A stretch of 64,000 nucleotides of DNA from Paralvinella palmiformis (GCA_025642065.1 JAODUP010001067.1:1-64000), one strand, 5' to 3'; positions 49,820 through 63,176 are shown, counted from the stretch's first letter. Numbers and translations: made by a program. Notes: generated by a model from the sequence alone, not told the origin.

Positions 49820-51630
49820 ATGTACTGTACTTGCCAATTATAAGAGATTTGCGATTTTAAATAGGTATATATTACGGTTAAAATTTGTTTTAAGCGCCGT
49901 GCCAATCTTTCAACTAAACACTGACAACAATCGACAGGGCGAAGCCTCCAAACTCTGAGCTAAGTCTAGAAATTTAATACGGAAACTTTCCAATACCGAC
50001 CAATACCCCCTCCCGCCGGGTGGGGATTTGGGGGTGAATTAGGGTCTCTAACAACCACCAAATTAGACATAATCCTGGTCTGATCTTAAAATACGGATAG
50101 TAGAATGTTGGTACTGATCAGAGCTAAACATTACAAAAACAATAACACATACTTTTATATTCATTTTCACAAAGTAAAATATATGACGGCACTAAAGGTG
50201 ACATAGCTGATTATATTATCTTCCACTAAACTCCAAACATCAACACAACTTAATCTTAATGAGTGAATATATAAATATATATTATTTTCATAATGGGAAG
50301 TGACGTTCTAGTTGGATTGTAATTAATGGAAACATCGGAAGAAAACTAATGAACAGTCAGTGACATTTCTTATACGGGATTTCTCGGAGATGGTTTATTG
50401 TTTACATCTGATCGTTTGCTAAGCCACATTTCCATCTCAACCTTTAAACATAATAGCCATTTTTTTACACAGTTAATGTTCCATACGACGAGGTTATGGA
50501 TTATTTACCAATTCTTCAATTGTGTGTATTAACCTATTAAAGGTGTGCTTAGGCGAACAAATAAATCCGTGTATTGTTTTGTTCTGGCCGACTGATATTA
50601 TTTTACTTCTACGTGTCTCCAATGGACTGTTTAGAAATTCCCTATTGTTGTTGCCCCCAAGATCTCCGTGTCAGATCTTTGTATCTGTCCGTAAACATTT
50701 GACGTCACAAATAACTGAATTCAAGCGTGACCAGGTCATGTGTTAATATCTGTTGACAGATAAACACATAGCATGAATAGAACCGGTAATTATCGTCAGG
50801 CCATAAACACAGGTCACTAGGTTTTGTGTGTGTGTGTGTGTGTTTGTGTGTATGTGTGTTGTTTGTTTGTTTGTTTGTTTGTTTAACGCGACTTGTCGTA
50901 TATCATTTAATACCGTATTCCTATATACAATATATGGCACCGTTCTCACAATGATGGTGATGATCGTGAATACATAGAACACTTGTATGTAGTTTTATGA
51001 GGTTTTTGTTTAGGCCATTTGATACATAATTACTAATGAGCCTCAATGAACACAGACGAGCTTAGCCAACTATGATGTCACTTATCTTGTCTCCTCTATA
51101 TATAGTATTGTCTATATTTCCACAGGAAATACATTAAACAAAATTATAGTCTTTTCCCTCTGACGCCTGAGCGATATTTGAAGTTATCTTACTGTCGGTG
51201 AAAATCTATTCAAAACTGTTGACGTGCACGATTTTGCACACGGTGATCTATTTCTGAAGGTGAATTTATGCGTTAGAGATTTCCCCACAACTCAAATTTG
51301 CATACCGACATAAACTCCATTAGAAGCACATAGGTCGCTGTAAATAAAAACAATTATTGAGAAAATAACCTGATCATTTTAATAATGAAATTGATAGGCG
51401 ATTGTGTATATTCTTGCAAATTTTGTTGTGTGTATGTGCGTGTGACTGCGCGTGTATGTGTAAAATAATTGACATAGGTAAGTGATAATATTATGTAGCT
51501 GTATCTATATATTTTTCTAACTATTCTAAGGACTTGACAGTTTTGTTAGGACTGTACGCTAAGTGTTTTGCAGTTCAATTTCTTATATTATGAATTCAAC
51601 TTCCCGTGGAGCATTATGTTTTTCGCCGCA
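49816..51630. other. Non-coding interval
   Basis: Mostly AT-rich unique DNA, with a (GT)n and (GTTT)n tract at about 50825-50884. No gene. Confidence 0.55.
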
Positions 51631-51632
51631 TA

Positions 51633-51775
51633 TCCCATCTCACATCCCATATCCCATCCGATTATCACATCCAATATCACATCACATCCCATATCACAGC
51701 CCATATCACATCCCATCCAATGTCCTATCCCACCCCATGTCCTATCCCATCCCATGTCCCATCACATCCTACGGG
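51633..51775. repeat. CATCCCATATCACAT minisatellite
   Basis: Short pentamer-based repeats (ATCCC, ATATC, ATCAC) in about ten irregular units. Confidence 0.85.
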
Positions 51776-51814
51776 ATATTTATAACATCATCAGTCATTA
51801 CAAATGTAAATGAT

Positions 51815-51870
51815 GAAGAGGGGATTTGAACGTGGAACCTCTAATTTTTCAGTTTACCACTCTATCTACT
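51815..51870 (-). mobile_element. Possible tRNA-like SINE head
   Basis: On the minus strand CATCAGTAGATAGAGTGG may be an A-box and GTTCAAATCCCC a B-box. The body is unclear. Confidence 0.35.
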
Positions 51871-52078
51871 GATGAATGGGGGAAGTTATGTTTTTCCATG
51901 AAGGTATGACCTTCCGTTCTGCGATTAAAACAGACAGATTGTCTACAAGAAGAGCTACTAAGTGACAATAGCCAGCTATTCTATCCCAGAGGAGGAGTAA
52001 ATATTATCATGTTGTGTGAAGATACGACACTGTCTAGATAATGGAGGTTAGGGTAATCTTTATGACTCTGCTTCGGCG

Positions 52079-52109
52079 CGTGTGTGTGTGTGTGTGTTTG
52101 TTTGTTTGT

Positions 52110-52171
<62 letters not shown>

Positions 52172-52302
52172 TGAAAAACATTGCCACAGATAATCACAAG
52201 TTATTATTACAGACGAACGATTTATCAGGCGCTAAATTTAGAACAAAGGCCTCACTTACAATATGTGTAATGTATCACCCATCCATCCATCCATCCATCC
52301 AT

Positions 52303-52376
<74 letters not shown>
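52079..52376. repeat. (GT)n, (CCAT)n and (TA)n microsatellites
   Basis: (GT)n with a GTTT break at 52079-52170, (CCAT)n at about 52277-52306 and (TA)n at 52306-52374, with unique sequence at 52171-52276. Confidence 0.94.
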
Positions 52377-52381
<5 letters not shown>

Positions 52382-52979
52382 TAACCCAAGATTCTTAATG
52401 ATCTTTTATCTTTTACACTCATATACATGTTGTTTTTGTGTGTGTGTGCGCGCGCGCACGCACGCGTATGTGTTAATGAGAACATAGATTACCTTGCTAA
52501 CAAAGTCTGGCACCAGACAGGTCTAGTGTGATATCAGATAGAGAAGATCCTCGCTCATCACGTACAGCATAATAATGTAATTTAAATTAATCTATTCATG
52601 ACACTGTGAGATAAAGGGAAATCTGTCTTAGGAGACCGCCATCGGGATCAAGTCACGTGGTCTTTGAGCAAAGATAATTTTCTCTAAGACAGTTAATAAA
52701 TTGAATAGACCATTATTAATTATCTTTTGGACGGGTATACCCCCCCTACGACTGCTGAACACCATAACGGATTAATTTAATATCTATAATTCGGCGACAT
52801 AAACTCAGACAGCGAGTTGTACGGACGACGCGTTCATGGTCCACTCAGAAAATACGTGCTACCTAGTGAACCTAATGCGCAGCATAGTTTTTCCAGAGCG
52901 AATTTGATCATCATCACAAACCCGACTTTTGCCCGCACATCCCTAACCTTCTTTCCGTGTTAGGCCAATACTCCGTCGC

Positions 52980-53265
52980 GTGCAAGGAGGATATAAGTTA
53001 TCACGGAATAATGATCTCATTATCATTTCAGAATTTTGAATTAATCTCAGCCGCGGCTATAGTTTCAAATTAAGTTAACGCTGTAAATATGCCTTCCCTC
53101 GATGGTAACAAGCCGAGACGTGTACTGATGGAGGAATAGTTCTCTGTGTCGGAATGTTGCGAATTGTGGGAGAATAGCAGCCCTCGTTGGGTCGGTTTTT
53201 CAACTCGTCTCAATTTGCATTAATGACGTGGCTAATCTTCGGCAAATTGGCGGCGCCGACTTATC
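52980..53265. promoter_or_regulatory. Candidate enhancer with octamer/TAAT composite
   Basis: A unique block with ATTTGCATTAAT at 53213-53224 (POU octamer fused to a TAAT core), GAATTAATC near 53038, and a CREB-like TGACGTGG nearby. No reading frame of note. The function is inferred only from motif density. Confidence 0.28.
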
Positions 53266-53308
53266 GTAAGGTCACTGATTTAAACATTCGACATTTTAAA
53301 ATATACCT

Positions 53309-53423
<115 letters not shown>

Positions 53424-53564
53424 TACCATCGTCTGATTAGGGAAAATTTCCAGGCAACAGCCAATTATTGGCCAGTAATTATCACAATAGTGAGTGTAGT
53501 AGTAAAGCAGCGTCAGTTGAATTGAGCTCAGTTGAGTTGACTTGTTTAGCCACGTCACAGGTCA

Positions 53565-53690
53565 CACCTGAGACGTATGGTTCCCTATAGGGAAACATCT
53601 CCCAAACGCAGGCCGGAGTCGGACGCGACCACAGAACCTTGGGGTTTGCGGCGTAGTCCTTTAACCACTGCGACGACGAAGCGGCCTGAA
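53565..53690 (-). mobile_element. Degenerate tRNA-derived SINE, minus strand
   Basis: On the minus strand GCAGTGGTTAAAGGACTACG fits an A-box region. The B-box (GGTTCTGTGGTCGCGTCC) is weak. The body has GTTTGGGAGATGTTTCCC, similar to the GGAATGTTTC/GGATGTTTC segment of other SINEs here. Confidence 0.4.
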
Positions 53691-54092
53691 CGTGGAGGCC
53701 CTACTCTAAGGTTGATATTAATTCAGAACATGATGTATTCTGGGAGTTTTTTTTACCGGCTCTTGGTGAGCTTGGGATTGTTTTCGTGCCGTGTACAGGC
53801 CGAGATTTGTTGGTGACACATTTGTGGTAACGTGCTGCATAAAGGCTAATTATTATACATGAACGTGGGATTAAACTCCCATGAAAAGTCTGATTTTGCT
53901 ATAAACGGAGAACACGCGAGACAATGTTTTCATGTTACTGGTATCATATTGGATAGAACTTGACTATTAGTTAATAGAATGCTTTATGAGATTAATATGC
54001 CGTTAATTATGGAATACGGAATGTATGAAAATAAGTGAAACATTATATTGAATGCGTGCTGCAGAAGATACTACCTCTATCTTATAGAACCA

Positions 54093-54284
54093 GGGGCGCC
54101 TCCGTTGTCTAATGGTAGCGTGTTGGACCATAGATCACTACCACCCGTGTTCGAATCTCCGCGTGGGCATACCTGTTGGGTGTTTCATCTTTGACTTCGC
54201 TTAATTACCTTTGGATGTCGCTCGGCCCATTTAGCCTACCAAGTGCATAAAAGTAGCCGTAAAACATCAATCATCATCATCATT
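54093..54284 (+). mobile_element. SINE family A, full length, with 11-bp target duplication
   Basis: Flanked by TTATAGAACCA at 54082-54092 and 54285-54295. The head starts GGGGCGCCTCCGTTGTCTAA and includes the A-box TGTCTAATGGTAGCG and the B-box GTGTTCGAATCTC. The tail matches the 8320 copy (ATCTTTGACTTCGCTTAATT, CTCGGCCCATTTAGCC) and ends (ATC)n. It is the best-preserved copy in the window. Confidence 0.94.
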
Positions 54285-54511
54285 TTATAGAACCATCTTA
54301 CACTCAGGCTTAATTCGGTCACCCTGGAAGTACATCAAATTGGGTTAACCACATAATTTATATAGACGTTTTAGAGAGAGGGGGGGGAGACTGTCTGTCA
54401 TGTACATGGTGTCATCAATGTGGTGTATACAACGATCACGTACATACAATATCGAGATAAAGTTACGTATTATATAATTTTATAGTATTTAGTATTTGTT
54501 TTTATTCTGCT

Positions 54512-54519
<8 letters not shown>

Positions 54520-54565
<46 letters not shown>

Positions 54566-54684
54566 ATGAATATGACATGATGATGTACTAGTTCTTGTGT
54601 TTTTGGTGCCTTTTTATATTGTATGTAGTTACATGTATCTGGGATTTTCTCTATGGAATAAAGGGAAACACTAGGACAATTCTA

Positions 54685-54745
<61 letters not shown>

Positions 54746-54749
54746 CATC

Positions 54750-54785
<36 letters not shown>

Positions 54786-54791
54786 GTCTAC

Positions 54792-54846
<55 letters not shown>

Positions 54847-54875
54847 GTCTACCTATCTATCTATCTATCTATAGA
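54520..54875. repeat. (TA)n and long (ATCT)n microsatellites
   Basis: (TA)n at 54521-54561 and (ATCT)n at about 54688-54872 with a few point changes (CTACATCATC, CTGTCTACATTATC). The 130-codon frame here is the Tyr/Leu/Ser/Ile translation of the repeat. Confidence 0.95.
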
Positions 54876-55245
54876 TCACTTTATCAGCCTAAACCTATTT
54901 TATGAAAGACATTGTTTCGTAAACAGACTCCACATTAATTGTTCCAAGGTTAATAACCAAAATTCAAGAACACAAAATCGCCATTAAATACAAAACCGCG
55001 GTCTTTAGTCTTTTTTATTCACCATTGTTATGTTCTGAAAGCATTCCTATTTGGGAAGTGAGATTTCTTTTGCAGGAAGGACAACTCCGGAACATATCAT
55101 TTTTCGAGAACTCGTCGAAAAGAGAATGTCGCTGGAAAAAGAGGTATGCATTTACTCGGTCGGGAAATACATTTGTTGCCTACCGCTAAAATCTTTTCGA
55201 GATGAAATATTAGGTAATACTGACATTTGAGTTTATTATTAACAG

Positions 55246-55293
<48 letters not shown>

Positions 55294-56102
55294 TTAATCC
55301 GCTTCTGGATATTGTGCATGCAGCGCACACAAAATATGCTGTCCAGACATGTAGAGTTCATACACAAGAGACCACAGAACGTAAGACAGACACTGGCCAT
55401 ATGCCAGATACAAAAATAAGACGGCGAGATGGCACAGAGATGGCACGGTGACAATATGCTATCAGTTCACATCATGTACCACAGTCGGACAGTGTTATGT
55501 ATAGAGGAGAATGTGTGGGTTTTCTTGTTTGACAAATTTGACACTTTATAGACGGACTCGGAGCACGTCTTAACAAGCGCCGCCATCGACATATAAACAG
55601 TTGCCAGGACGTGTGTATATATAGGTTGTGTTCCGTAGAAAGTTGATATTCCATGACCCGGAGCTGGCTTCTGCCATAGCCGCGTTCCGGACACAGAACA
55701 GATGTTTGATACTCGCGTCGTAAACAATGCCAACAGGGAGTACTCGCCATATAGGAAACATTGGATGAAGTTCCAGAGTTGGTTCAGCACGACATTGGTG
55801 GAACCCTGACCAAAACTAAAACACCAATTTGAGTTGGGGGGGGGGTTATCACTTCAAATCAAGTACGTATTGCACGGATATTGTAAATAAATAAATATAC
55901 TTATATTTGTTTATTTGTGTGTTAGTTGCTTAGAATTTAAAATCGGAAGATTATCCTCGGAATAGTGGAAAGAATCTACACAAAGAAATCAGATCCTCTG
56001 TTTCTGTATCCGTCCTCAGGATACGACAATAATACATCCGTTTGGGATCTATAGGTAAGGGACTAGAGATACACTATATAGAATATCGAACATTAGGTTA
56101 AG

Positions 56103-56136
<34 letters not shown>

Positions 56137-56269
56137 ACAGTAAGATTGGGATACAAGGGAATACATGAAATCGTTAGTTTCCCAATTTTACGGTAACACA
56201 CGCACATACACACGCACACGCACACACACACACACTAGTCGGACATTACACATGTCTCAGCATGAAAAG
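54876..56269. other. Non-coding interval
   Basis: (TA)n at 55246-55290 and 56106-56133, and (CA)n at about 56195-56235. 55460-55790 is open in several minus-strand frames but none resembles a known protein. Confidence 0.5.
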
Positions 56270-56352
56270 TTGACCTTGGATTCAGTCCCCTGGAGAATTG
56301 TCCAGAGTTTGAATTCAGACTTCGAGATTCTCTGTACCCGTGCCTTATTCGA
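56270..56352 (+). repeat. Dispersed ~90-bp repeat, copy 2
   Basis: Partner of 38403-38497: CATGAAAAGTTGACC through GAGATTCTCTGTACCCGTGCC, followed by CG/CA-rich sequence. Confidence 0.65.
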
Positions 56353-56996
56353 TACGGCTAACGCGCGCGCGCGCACACACACACGCACACACTAGGATTG
56401 GAATACAAACTGAATCAATTAGAAAGGCGATTCATTAAGATTAGACACACACACACACACACACACAAAGGCACACACACGCAAACACCCGCACACATAC
56501 ATACACACACACACACACATACACGCACACACACACACACACAGAAAGAGAGACAAATAGACAGACGTAGAGTGGGAGATAGGGGGGGAAATGTAACTGG
56601 AGAGAGAGGGGGTCGGGGAAGAGAGGTCATGGGAGAGTGAGATGGAGGGACAGAGAGATAGAGAGATGTATATATCTCAACAGACCGTGTTACTACTATC
56701 ATTATCAGAGAGAGTCCCTCGCCAGTCTGACTCATAACAAGACCATCTTCATCCGTGATATTTTGGCCAAAACAGATCTGGACGATATCGACCAGCGAAC
56801 GTTATCGAATTAAGACACTCGACAATGAGTCACTTAGAACGAGTAGTTATTGTTTTTCTCGTTTCTATCGGCGCCTTTCCACATTAATTATTTGGCAAAC
56901 ATGTCCGAGCCAAGGAGCAGACAATGACCGGATCAAGTGTGTACAAAATACGACAGGAATGTTTATAATACGAGAAAGTAAAGAGTGAGGGGGGAT

Positions 56997-57041
<45 letters not shown>

Positions 57042-57473
57042 TTATTAACCGGAGGTAAACTATCCAGAGAAAAATCAACTCCATATTTACGTTTTAGCAT
57101 TTATCTTGTCCCGCCGCGTACGGCGTTCTCGTTTTTGTTGGCGGAAGTGGATATAATTTGTTCCACGTGTTGTTGGCTTTTGTTGTCCAGATGTTTGCTT
57201 TCGGCCAGCATTCTGGTTCGGTAAACGATAACGGAAGTCTGAGAGAGAGAGAGAGAGAGAGACATGGTGGGGACGTCCATTCGAGAGGCGGATGAGGAAA
57301 TTTATGGGTAAAGAGAAACTAATAATGAGAGATTCGCATGAGATAATCAATTTATCAATTACACCCCCCCCCCCTTACACAACATTAATGATCTACGAAG
57401 GTTTACTGCGAAGGAATTATGAATGACAGGAGTTCTGAATCGTATTCCGGTGTTCACGATACAGGATACGACT
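56353..57473. other. Non-coding interval with CA, GA and GT microsatellites
   Basis: CA-rich at 56361-56392 and 56443-56545, GA-rich to about 56670, (GT)n(GA)n at 56997-57041, (GA)n at 57239-57262, and a C-run at 57364. No gene. Confidence 0.55.
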
Positions 57474-57659
57474 GCCTGGGTGGGTGAGTGGCTGGATGGG
57501 TGAGCGAGTGGGTGAGTGGCTGGATGATAGATTGACTGGGTGAGTGCCTGGGTGGGTGAGTGGCTGGGTGGGAGAGTGGTTGGGCGAATTTATCTGGGTG
57601 GGTGGCTGGGTGAGTGACTGACTGCGTGAGTGGCTGGGTGGGTGAGTGAATGGGTGGAC
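57474..57659. repeat. GGGTGAGTGGCTGGGTG minisatellite
   Basis: Repeats based on GTGAGTGG and CTGGGTGG tetra/octamers, about 12 irregular units. The Pro/His/Ser/Thr-rich minus-strand frames are its translation. Confidence 0.88.
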
Positions 57660-57674
57660 ATCTCCTCGTTGCAC

Positions 57675-57805
57675 TTAGTAGTGTTGTTAGCTGACCTTTG
57701 GGACTCGGGTTCAAAACATGGCCGCCTAACTATATCCATAGGATGTTTCATTCTTCACTTCGTTTTGAAGTCGTTTGCACACAAAACTGACTGTAAAATA
57801 GTAAC
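57675..57805 (+). mobile_element. Degenerate SINE family A copy
   Basis: The B-box-like CGGGTTCAAAAC is followed by GGATGTTTCATTCTTCACTT, then TTTGCACACAAAACTG and TGTAAAATAG. This parallels the family A tail with a deletion of about 30 bp in the middle. Confidence 0.5.
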
Positions 57806-58391
57806 ATATCACATTTTACTCGGTGTCATTCCGTTAGTTTTGTGATGCACTAAGTTCATCGCCACAAATCATTCCCCAGATTTCGGAGACCACCTGCTCT
57901 TACAAAATCTCTCCGCCGGAGACACACACTTCATGTATCACGTGACACTTGTTACTAGATCGTAGTTAAACGATTGCGCGTTATCAGATTTACGCCTCTT
58001 CCGTACACCTTACAACCAGTTGAAATGGCCACCTGCCTATCTGAAAGACTAGTTCTATAACATCGTCTTTGGTTGTCGATAACGAAACCTATCTTAAGAG
58101 ACCACCTGAGGATGGTCGCCGAGAACGGATTCCTTGTACTGCGAATTGATGAAGAATGATGGCGTTTCGAACCAACGACCGATGTCAGATGCGGTACCCT
58201 TTTGGTACGTAACGACTTAGATGCGAGTAGACACCTGCTTCTGGAGATGTGCCACTGTATCGTAAGACAAGTGATAGCGGGATGTGTTCGGGGACTCATC
58301 CGTCACAGATAGTAGTTGTCTTTATTGCTACGACTCAGACCGTGTGGTTAAGGAAAAGATCCGAGATCACAGAGCACCCTGTATTAGAGGA

Positions 58392-58451
<60 letters not shown>

Positions 58452-59139
58452 GACGTATGTGGGTCGGTTTGTAAAGCTACACGTTATGTAATTCAGCCAC
58501 CAGTCACGTGATATCATTACGTGCCACTGTTTATCAGATACGCGGACTACGTTATGGCTCCTACTTCAAGTTATCACACTTTATCTGTAATTGTTGCTCT
58601 CCCGTTCGGACGCAGGCAAGCGCGCATTCCTACACGCGTATGTACATACACTTATGATCGCACGCATATGCATGCACCCACAAACACATACACGTGACTT
58701 CATACACAAATACAGGCAAACAGGCAAAGGCGTGCGACCCCCCCCCCACACACACACAGAAAGAGAGAGAGGGGGGGTCTAGGCTCGCTGGGGGGGGGGG
58801 GGAATACAGCGCCATAGACAACCCAGCCAGTGCGGGGCCTCCGAGGTACTTCCACAACTAGTACCCAACAGACGGGCAAACCCTGTACCAGTAGTGATCT
58901 TAGACACAAAATACCCATCAGTTACTAGCATGTTACTTTGAAAACGAATAAAATGTATTAGAAGTATTGGGGATTTTTGTTTCTGATAACTCATCTTGAT
59001 TGGATAGTGACACGACGCAGTGGTTCACCTCCGTCATGACAATTGATTTAACACAATCAGTATATAGCTCACCTGAGCGGTTATTGTACAAATAAGAAAC
59101 GACGAAATCAATAAAACGGTTATTTTAACCATTAATCAT
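57806..59139. other. Non-coding interval
   Basis: (TA)n(CA)n at 58393-58452, a C-run at 58740, and a G-run at 58790-58801. Otherwise unique, with no supported gene. Confidence 0.55.
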
Positions 59140-59425
59140 TTGTTCCACTGTTTAACCGAAATTGTTTAATTGAAATTGTTTAATTGAAATTGTTTAACTG
59201 AAATTGTCTAACTGATATTGTTTAACCGAAATTGTTTAACTAATATCGTTTAACTGAAATTGTTTAACTGAAGTTGTTTAACTGAAATTGTTTAACTAAA
59301 ATTGTTTAACTGAAATCGCTTAACCGAAATTGTTTAACCGAAATTGGTTAACTGAAATTGGTTAACTGAAATTCTTTAACCGAAGTTGTTTAAACAAAAT
59401 TTGTTCAACCGAAATTGTTCCGGAA
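59140..59425. repeat. 14-bp minisatellite TTGTTTAACTGAAA
   Basis: About 19-20 head-to-tail units. The unit varies mainly at CTGAAA/CCGAAA. The tract is free of insertions. Confidence 0.95.
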
Positions 59426-61475
59426 TTTGTCAGTATACCGAACAAAGCAACGAAAGACAATATATTGGATACCATTAGTTTTAATGACTATCTACCAACT
59501 GACACTAATTGATAACAGTTATCGGGTGATGAATAATAGCCAATATTTGTTTGTTATAAAACAATACTAACTTATCAGATATCAAGTATAATACTCTGAT
59601 TGTTGGCGAGATCTATCGCACATCAACCACAATCACCTGATACCAGCTTATTATATTGACTAAATTAGAGATACCACGGCAAACTATCGTATGGTAATCG
59701 GTTGAATAGCAACAGCAGCCGCAGCAGCAACAACAAGAACAACAACAATAACAACAAAAATAACAACAACAACAAATGTGTAGATTGTTTAGCAATTACT
59801 TCTCTATCTCCTTTGTTCCCGTTATTGAACTGTAGAATTAAAACAAAACAAACAAAACCCCCAAACAAATAAACAAAACAAACAAACAAACAAACAAAAA
59901 GCCTGTTGACAAAAGAAACTATTTTGTAATTTTCCATTGGGGCCCAATGTTAAGTTATTTTTTACACGATGACCCAAATCGCGTCGTAAATGATAACAAA
60001 CATAATATTACAATGTGCCTTTTACGAGTGTGGACATGCTAGACAAGTGATAACTAAACACTTCAACAATTACGTGTTTTTATCCGATAACTGACACATT
60101 TCATCATCATATTATCCGATCAGTAATACAAACGGGTTGTTTTACCTCAATAAGTGGCTGTTATATTTATTTACGGTTCCTATAATCAATATTTCTCTGA
60201 TATTAACCGATCGGGTTTTAGTAAAAACTTCTAATAGAAAGGCGAATATGATCACGAAATGAACTCTCCTCTGGTCTTATGTAAAAATTTAAATCATGTT
60301 TAGCTTCGAGTTGACTTCAAAACAGCATGTTTATTCAGGCTTAAGGATCTTTATTTTGTAAACGTTCGACGGGGATCGTCGGAATGGCAGATATTGTCCA
60401 TAAATGCGCACAAACAAATCGGGATTACATAAACAAAATCGGGATCGTGTAAACGGAAATAAATAATCTAATTTTAATCGAAGAGCAGTTGTAAATATTT
60501 CCCCTAAATACATAATAGTTATTACGTTTAGAGCCAATAAACAATAGAAATATTGACCTTTCTCTTATGACCCACAGTTAATTAATACGGGCGAAGCTTT
60601 CGGCCTAACAGTTCATTCGTCCTTTACAGTTCGCCGTAAACATTAGACGTAAAGATTAAACAAATGATACTCCTGCTCGTTAAGATTCCCATAGATGGGG
60701 GGTAGGGTTCGTTAAAATAGCACGCGTGCGGAGGATGTCTAAGTTCCGACTTTATACACGACGAGATTATATCGTCAAGCAAATAACAGGCAGCCGTCTA
60801 TCATATAACAGATGCGCTATAGGAACTGTTATCAGATGTTTGGAAAGACTATTAGGAATGACGATGGTAGCCTGATAATGGTAGACGTAGTTTGACGTAT
60901 TTGATCAAATGGCCGTTTAATTACACGTTTATCATCTACGATCTACCGACGACATATGCCGAGCGACGGAAGAAGCCAAAAAACACGCGGCAGCTGCTTC
61001 TAGAGAAACGAAACGTGTAAAACACATCTTGATAGCGAGATGCAGATTTCGGGTGTTTCTGCCCAGGGGGGGGGGGGGAGATTGCCGCAGCAGCGGTGGT
61101 TCTTTTCATGTCTAATTATTGTCGAAAATAAATAGAATAAGTCGGAGAGAACCGCTCCACCCCCTCGCCCACAAAAGGTTATTTATTGGGCACATAACGA
61201 CACATTTAAGGTCAAAACTCTGATAAGTCGCCGTTAGGGATATTATTTTTTGGAGGCTAAATTAGGATGTTAATATTTATCGACTACGTCTTTGAAGTAA
61301 GCTCATCTCTAGCATTATTTATGTTATGCAATGATAGTATAGGATACGCAGCCCGCCCCCCGTTTCTGTATAACCTACGTTCTTGAACAAAAGGTGCCCA
61401 CACAGAGGAGGTTGGTGATAATATCACGGCTCCTTTACTCATAGCTGTTTGTTGTTTGTTGTGAGTGGGTGAGTG
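59426..61475. other. Non-coding interval
   Basis: An (ACA)n/(CAACAA)n stretch lies at about 59708-59775 and an (ACAAA)n stretch at 59841-59900. The rest is unique AT-rich DNA with a G-run at 61067-61078. TAATTAAT-type cores occur at 60580. No gene. Confidence 0.55.
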
Positions 61476-61479
61476 AGTG

Positions 61480-61531
61480 TGGTCAGTCAGTCAGTCAGTC
61501 AGTCAGTCAGTCAGTCAGTCAGTCAGTCAGT
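61480..61531. repeat. (GTCA)n microsatellite
   Basis: About 12 GTCA units. Confidence 0.93.
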
Positions 61532-61544
61532 GTTTTCTCTAGCT

Positions 61545-61692
61545 TCAGCATTGGCCACAAACGGGTCCTACGGATGACGAGTGACTCCTTAAGGAAACGT
61601 CCAAGAAACGTCCGTATACGAGAGATTCAAACCCCGACCTAGGGGATTTGCTTCGTAGCGCTCTACCGACTGGGATATCTGAGCGTCCGGTC
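61545..61692 (-). mobile_element. tRNA-derived SINE, minus strand
   Basis: On the minus strand ATCCCAGTCGGTAGAGCG is an A-box in a classic tRNA head and GGGGTTTGAATCTC (61622-61635) the B-box. The body toward 61545 (TTTCTTGGACG, TTAAGGAGTCACTCG) is not family A. Confidence 0.72.
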
Positions 61693-61899
61693 TTTCGTCG
61701 TAGCTAATATCTGGATACGTCTATTTCCGCGAGTCAGGCGATGGGCGATTTCTATATGATATTAGTAGCCTGGATATCGAAATTACGATAACATCTGGTA
61801 ACAAAAGTGATGCATTTTATCCACGATTGTACAGACAACAACCGAGTACGGTCGGATATCTGACGTGGCCTAATTAAATTTCGACTGATCCAGTTTTCG

Positions 61900-61965
61900 G
61901 CGCCGTGGTTAAGTGGATAAACTCGGCGTGGTACTGACGGCATAAACCACAGCTGTCCCGAGAAC
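61900..61965 (+). mobile_element. Possible tRNA-like SINE head
   Basis: CGCCGTGGTTAAGTGGATAA is an A-box-like start of a tRNA head. No clear B-box follows at the right distance. Confidence 0.3.
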
Positions 61966-62469
61966 GTTTATGGCATAACGGCCAGCCAGCTGTCATAAAG
62001 CGTATTCGGCCGCTTGTTAGATGCGCACCAAGAAGGGAATTGGAATAATAGGCCGGACATCGGGGAATCCCGCATCCCGCCAGCTACTGGTGCCATCTAG
62101 CGGGGGAACGCGTCCCATTGTCCGGTGATACGCAATCAGAAGCCGTCTAGCCAATAATTCAAGCCGATACGGATCTAGGCGATTCCCCCCCGACCGCCCC
62201 CCTCTCCCGGGGGGGTCGGATAACATCGAAGTTCGCCATGAATTAGGCGTTATTATGGATCTAATGCGGCATGATTCTTTCGGGATAGCAAACCAATTAC
62301 GACATCAAAATGGATTCCTTTTCCTCGGATGAAGCTAGTATATGATTACTGACCAGACCTCGCTTCGGCATATTTAATATACTATAAAATATTCTGATCG
62401 TTTATGCGCGCGACATGTAATATGTCCGCTCGAAGTTTGTTCAGGTTTTCACGCCTAAGTCAGCAGGTC

Positions 62470-62600
62470 AGCACTCCGCTGCTCAGTCGGTAGTGCGTGG
62501 CGCTGCAGAACTCCGGGACGTGGGATAGAATCACAGGGCCACTTATATGGGCTGGATGTTTCGTACTTGATTAAGAAGATTCGCTTTGATCGCGGGAACC
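62470..62600 (+). mobile_element. Degenerate tRNA-derived SINE, plus strand
   Basis: GCTCAGTCGGTAGTGCG at 62481-62497 is a good A-box. GGGATAGAATCAC at 62522 is a weak B-box. A GGATGTTTCGTACTTGATT segment resembles the start of the family A tail. Confidence 0.45.
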
Positions 62601-62639
62601 TTTAAAGGAATGCCATCTGTTTGAGAAATTGTTTCCATT

Positions 62640-63020
62640 TTTGTTTTAAATTGCGTAGTAGCCGGAGATGTGAACCGTTAATATCTCCGGAGACGGCAGA
62701 CGCGGCTAGAATCTGGATCCAGAATAATTAGCCAAATCTATGGTTGCTCCATATATGATAGAAATTTCAGCCTAAATCAACCGGGTAATACCGCGGCCGT
62801 GCCGTTATAACCAGGCCGCGGCATCAATTACTAATTACAGCGGATCAGACCGGAAATGTGAACTGCTGCGCGCGCAGGTTGGGTTCATTAGCGGAATCGG
62901 TCTGAGGGAAGTTAATTAAACATGGCCACACCAACGATAGGCAATCTGGAAGAATAATGGCGCCGCTTGCTGATTTATTTCTGTATGTCCATCGTTAGAG
63001 ATTTATCATAATACGAATGT
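62640..63020. promoter_or_regulatory. Candidate regulatory block, homeodomain motif-rich
   Basis: Unique sequence with AATAATTAGCC, TCAATTACTAATTACAGC and GTTAATTAAAC, alternating with GC-rich palindromic pieces (CCGCGGCC, GGCCGCGGC). No coding potential. It resembles a conserved non-coding element only by motif content. Confidence 0.28.
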
Positions 63021-63140
63021 AACATGATGCGAGATATTAAGGCGAACTTATCTCCGGGAGAGGTTTCCGGATGCGCGTAAAAAGGATGACGACATCTGAC
63101 ACACAAGTTACATTAGCGATCAGAGCTTCTTTCGTGTGAC

Positions 63141-63176
63141 GACACACACGCCGACACACACGCCGACACACACGCC

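Noticed and set aside
55467..55790. 107-codon minus-strand frame
   Set aside because: Several frames are open over the same bases and none resembles a protein family; probably chance.
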